NCBI RefSeq assembly: GCF_002836515.1
Contig: NZ_PJBC01000059.1
Coordinates: forward strand, 168,372-232,371
Direction of reading: 5' to 3'
Length of the DNA: 64,000 bases
Source: Pseudomonas sp. Choline-02u-1
GTDB taxonomy: Bacteria; Pseudomonadota; Gammaproteobacteria; Pseudomonadales; Pseudomonadaceae
Shown: positions 63,086 to 64,000 of the stretch, piece by piece
How positions within the stretch are numbered: position 1 is the stretch's first letter
How the letters are laid out: every line of letters begins with the position of its first letter
The notes under the pieces: generated by a model
The model's input: only the letters and a program-made list of their open reading frames with translations
Database searches by the model: none
What the model was told of the DNA's origin: nothing
Made by a program: the position numbers and the translations under genes

Positions 63086-64000
63086 TGTTTGGCCCTTTAT
63101 AGGTGCTTTTGATCTTCTGAATAGGTGCGAATGCTGGACCTTTGTATTCTGTGTGATAACCGCAATGGTCGTTTAATCGAGCGCCCATAGTCGAAACTAA
63201 TGCCCTGTACCGGTTCCTCATATCGTTAGTGCCAACTTGCAATGACAAAACACGCTCGGCCATGAAGGTGTCCAATTTAAGCTTGTTTTGGCAGTAAACG
63301 GATCCTGCCTGACTTGGCCGCGCTCCGTCTCTGTTCATGCGGATAATCGATTCCTCAAACTGTAGGGAAGCATTAGCCTTGCTTGAAATCCAGGTTAAAC
63401 ACTTCTCTATTGCTCGCTGTTGTAGGAGATGTGTCTGTTCTTCGTCAAAAACTTCCGCTTGCTCATCTTGTTCGGGGGTGAAAGCTTTTGGAGGAGCGCA
63501 TAATGTTAAAAGGAGAGGCCCTAAAGCCTCTGGCTGGAGATTAAAAACCCAGTCCCGTATAGCTTTCTGGTTCTTATCTCTAATTAATGTATAAGCTATC
63601 AACCCCCCACGCCCCCCCTCAGTCAGCGCCTCAAATATTCCTTTAACAATGGCATACCCACGCACATAGGCGAACGCCACATCGATACCAGTGGCGCCGA
63701 GGAAGCTCAGTTTTTGCAGGTAGTCCATGGCTTCGCCATCGACCCACTCAAGATCCTTGTATTGGTTCGCGGCCATTTCCTGTCGCACCAGTTCCGTCAG
63801 GGCCACGATGCTGTCGTAGCCGACTTCAAAGGTCAAATAACCTTTTACGCCTGCGCCCCAGACCAGGGCCCCCTTGATCGACAGCAATAGATGGCCGTTT
63901 TGCATCCGCAGCTGCATATCACCGGAGTAGCCGGCGCCGAGGGCTACGGCCATTTCCACTTCGAGTTTGGCCAGTGGACGCCACTGGTTGGCGGAGATGG
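63078..64000 (-). CDS. VasX/BTH_I2691-like T6SS effector, C-terminal part
   Basis: Open at the right edge; the visible 307 or so residues are the C-terminus of a larger protein. NQWRPLAKLEVEMAVALGAG, WGAGVKGYLTFEVGYDSIVA, NQYKDLEWVDGEAMDYLQKL and FLGATGIDVAFAYVRGYA are as I remember in the 'T6SS effector BTH_I2691 family' of Pseudomonas, relatives of the pore-forming toxin VasX. The internal ATG/GTG near 63950-63959 is not the true start. Coupled to the Sel1 gene by overlap. Confidence 0.7.
   Translation of the reverse strand, partial: ISANQWRPLAKLEVEMAVALGAGYSGDMQLRMQNGHLLLSIKGALVWGAGVKGYLTFEVGYDSIVALTELVRQEMAANQYKDLEWVDGEAMDYLQKLSFLGATGIDVAFAYVRGYAIVKGIFEALTEGGRGGLIAYTLIRDKNQKAIRDWVFNLQPEALGPLLLTLCAPPKAFTPEQDEQAEVFDEEQTHLLQQRAIEKCLTWISSKANASLQFEESIIRMNRDGARPSQAGSVYCQNKLKLDTFMAERVLSLQVGTNDMRNRYRALVSTMGARLNDHCGYHTEYKGPAFAPIQKIKSTYKGPNID

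Overview
The window is chromosomal DNA of a Pseudomonas, most likely from the P. fluorescens complex. Gene order lptFG / lepA-lepB-rnc-era-recO-pdxJ / mltF / purL, the nag cluster, ffh / rpsP-rimM-trmD-rplS and xerD-dsbC-hom-thrC-recJ is that of the genus. Many gaps hold two families of REP-type palindromes: one with the core GTGGGAGCGGGCTTGCTCGC, the other with TAGGAGCTGCCGAAGGCTGC. The left edge lies just upstream of lptF, in a gap filled by a 246-bp palindromic element. No rRNA, tRNA or CRISPR was seen.

Layout. 0.4-2.6 kb: lptF-lptG, lipopolysaccharide export. 2.7-8.8 kb: lepA, lepB, rnc, era, recO, pdxJ (translation, protein export, RNA processing, repair, vitamin B6). 8.9-14.9 kb: mltF (minus), purL and a small NIF3-like protein. 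15.3-21.1 kb: a 1911-residue toxin-like protein (minus) with two copies of a ChaN/TIKI-like domain. 21.2-28.5 kb: an N-acetylglucosamine operon (minus): GntR regulator, nagA, SIS-domain deaminase, a IIA-HPr-EI fusion and the IICB transporter. 28.8-33.3 kb: L,D-transpeptidase, two Nudix hydrolases, gamma-carbonic anhydrase, DUF1289, VUT transporter, purT. 33.5-37.1 kb: MHS transporter, CorB-like protein, CcsA-like membrane protein (all minus). 37.3-40.9 kb: ffh and the rpsP operon. 41-47.8 kb: antiporter (minus), xerD, dsbC, hom, thrC. 47.9-50.3 kb: a sensor that lacks its kinase half, a degenerate receiver and a DUF3509 protein. 50.5-58.8 kb: CaiB-type CoA-transferase (minus), yaeQ, recJ, an XenA-like old yellow enzyme, opgD (minus), a 61-residue basic protein and a DUF533/TerB-like protein.

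58.8-64 kb is different: lower G+C, all on the minus strand, and full of broken genes. It starts at the right edge with the C-terminal part of a VasX/BTH_I2691-like type VI effector and a Sel1-repeat gene that overlaps it (probable immunity). Next comes an RHS core fragment with a toxin tip carrying at least nine inactivating lesions. The dead toxin overlaps an intact small gene by ATGA (probable surviving immunity gene). After that come a broken second immunity-like gene, an unrecognised cargo ORF, and a second, shrunken RHS relic ending within a few bases of the DUF533 stop codon. This looks like a polymorphic-toxin locus in which old tip/immunity modules were displaced and are decaying.

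Least expected items: the tandem ChaN/TIKI toxin, the RHS graveyard with a repeated junction, the kinase-less sensor, and the palindromic element before lptF. Family names are from recognition of sequence motifs, not from searches.
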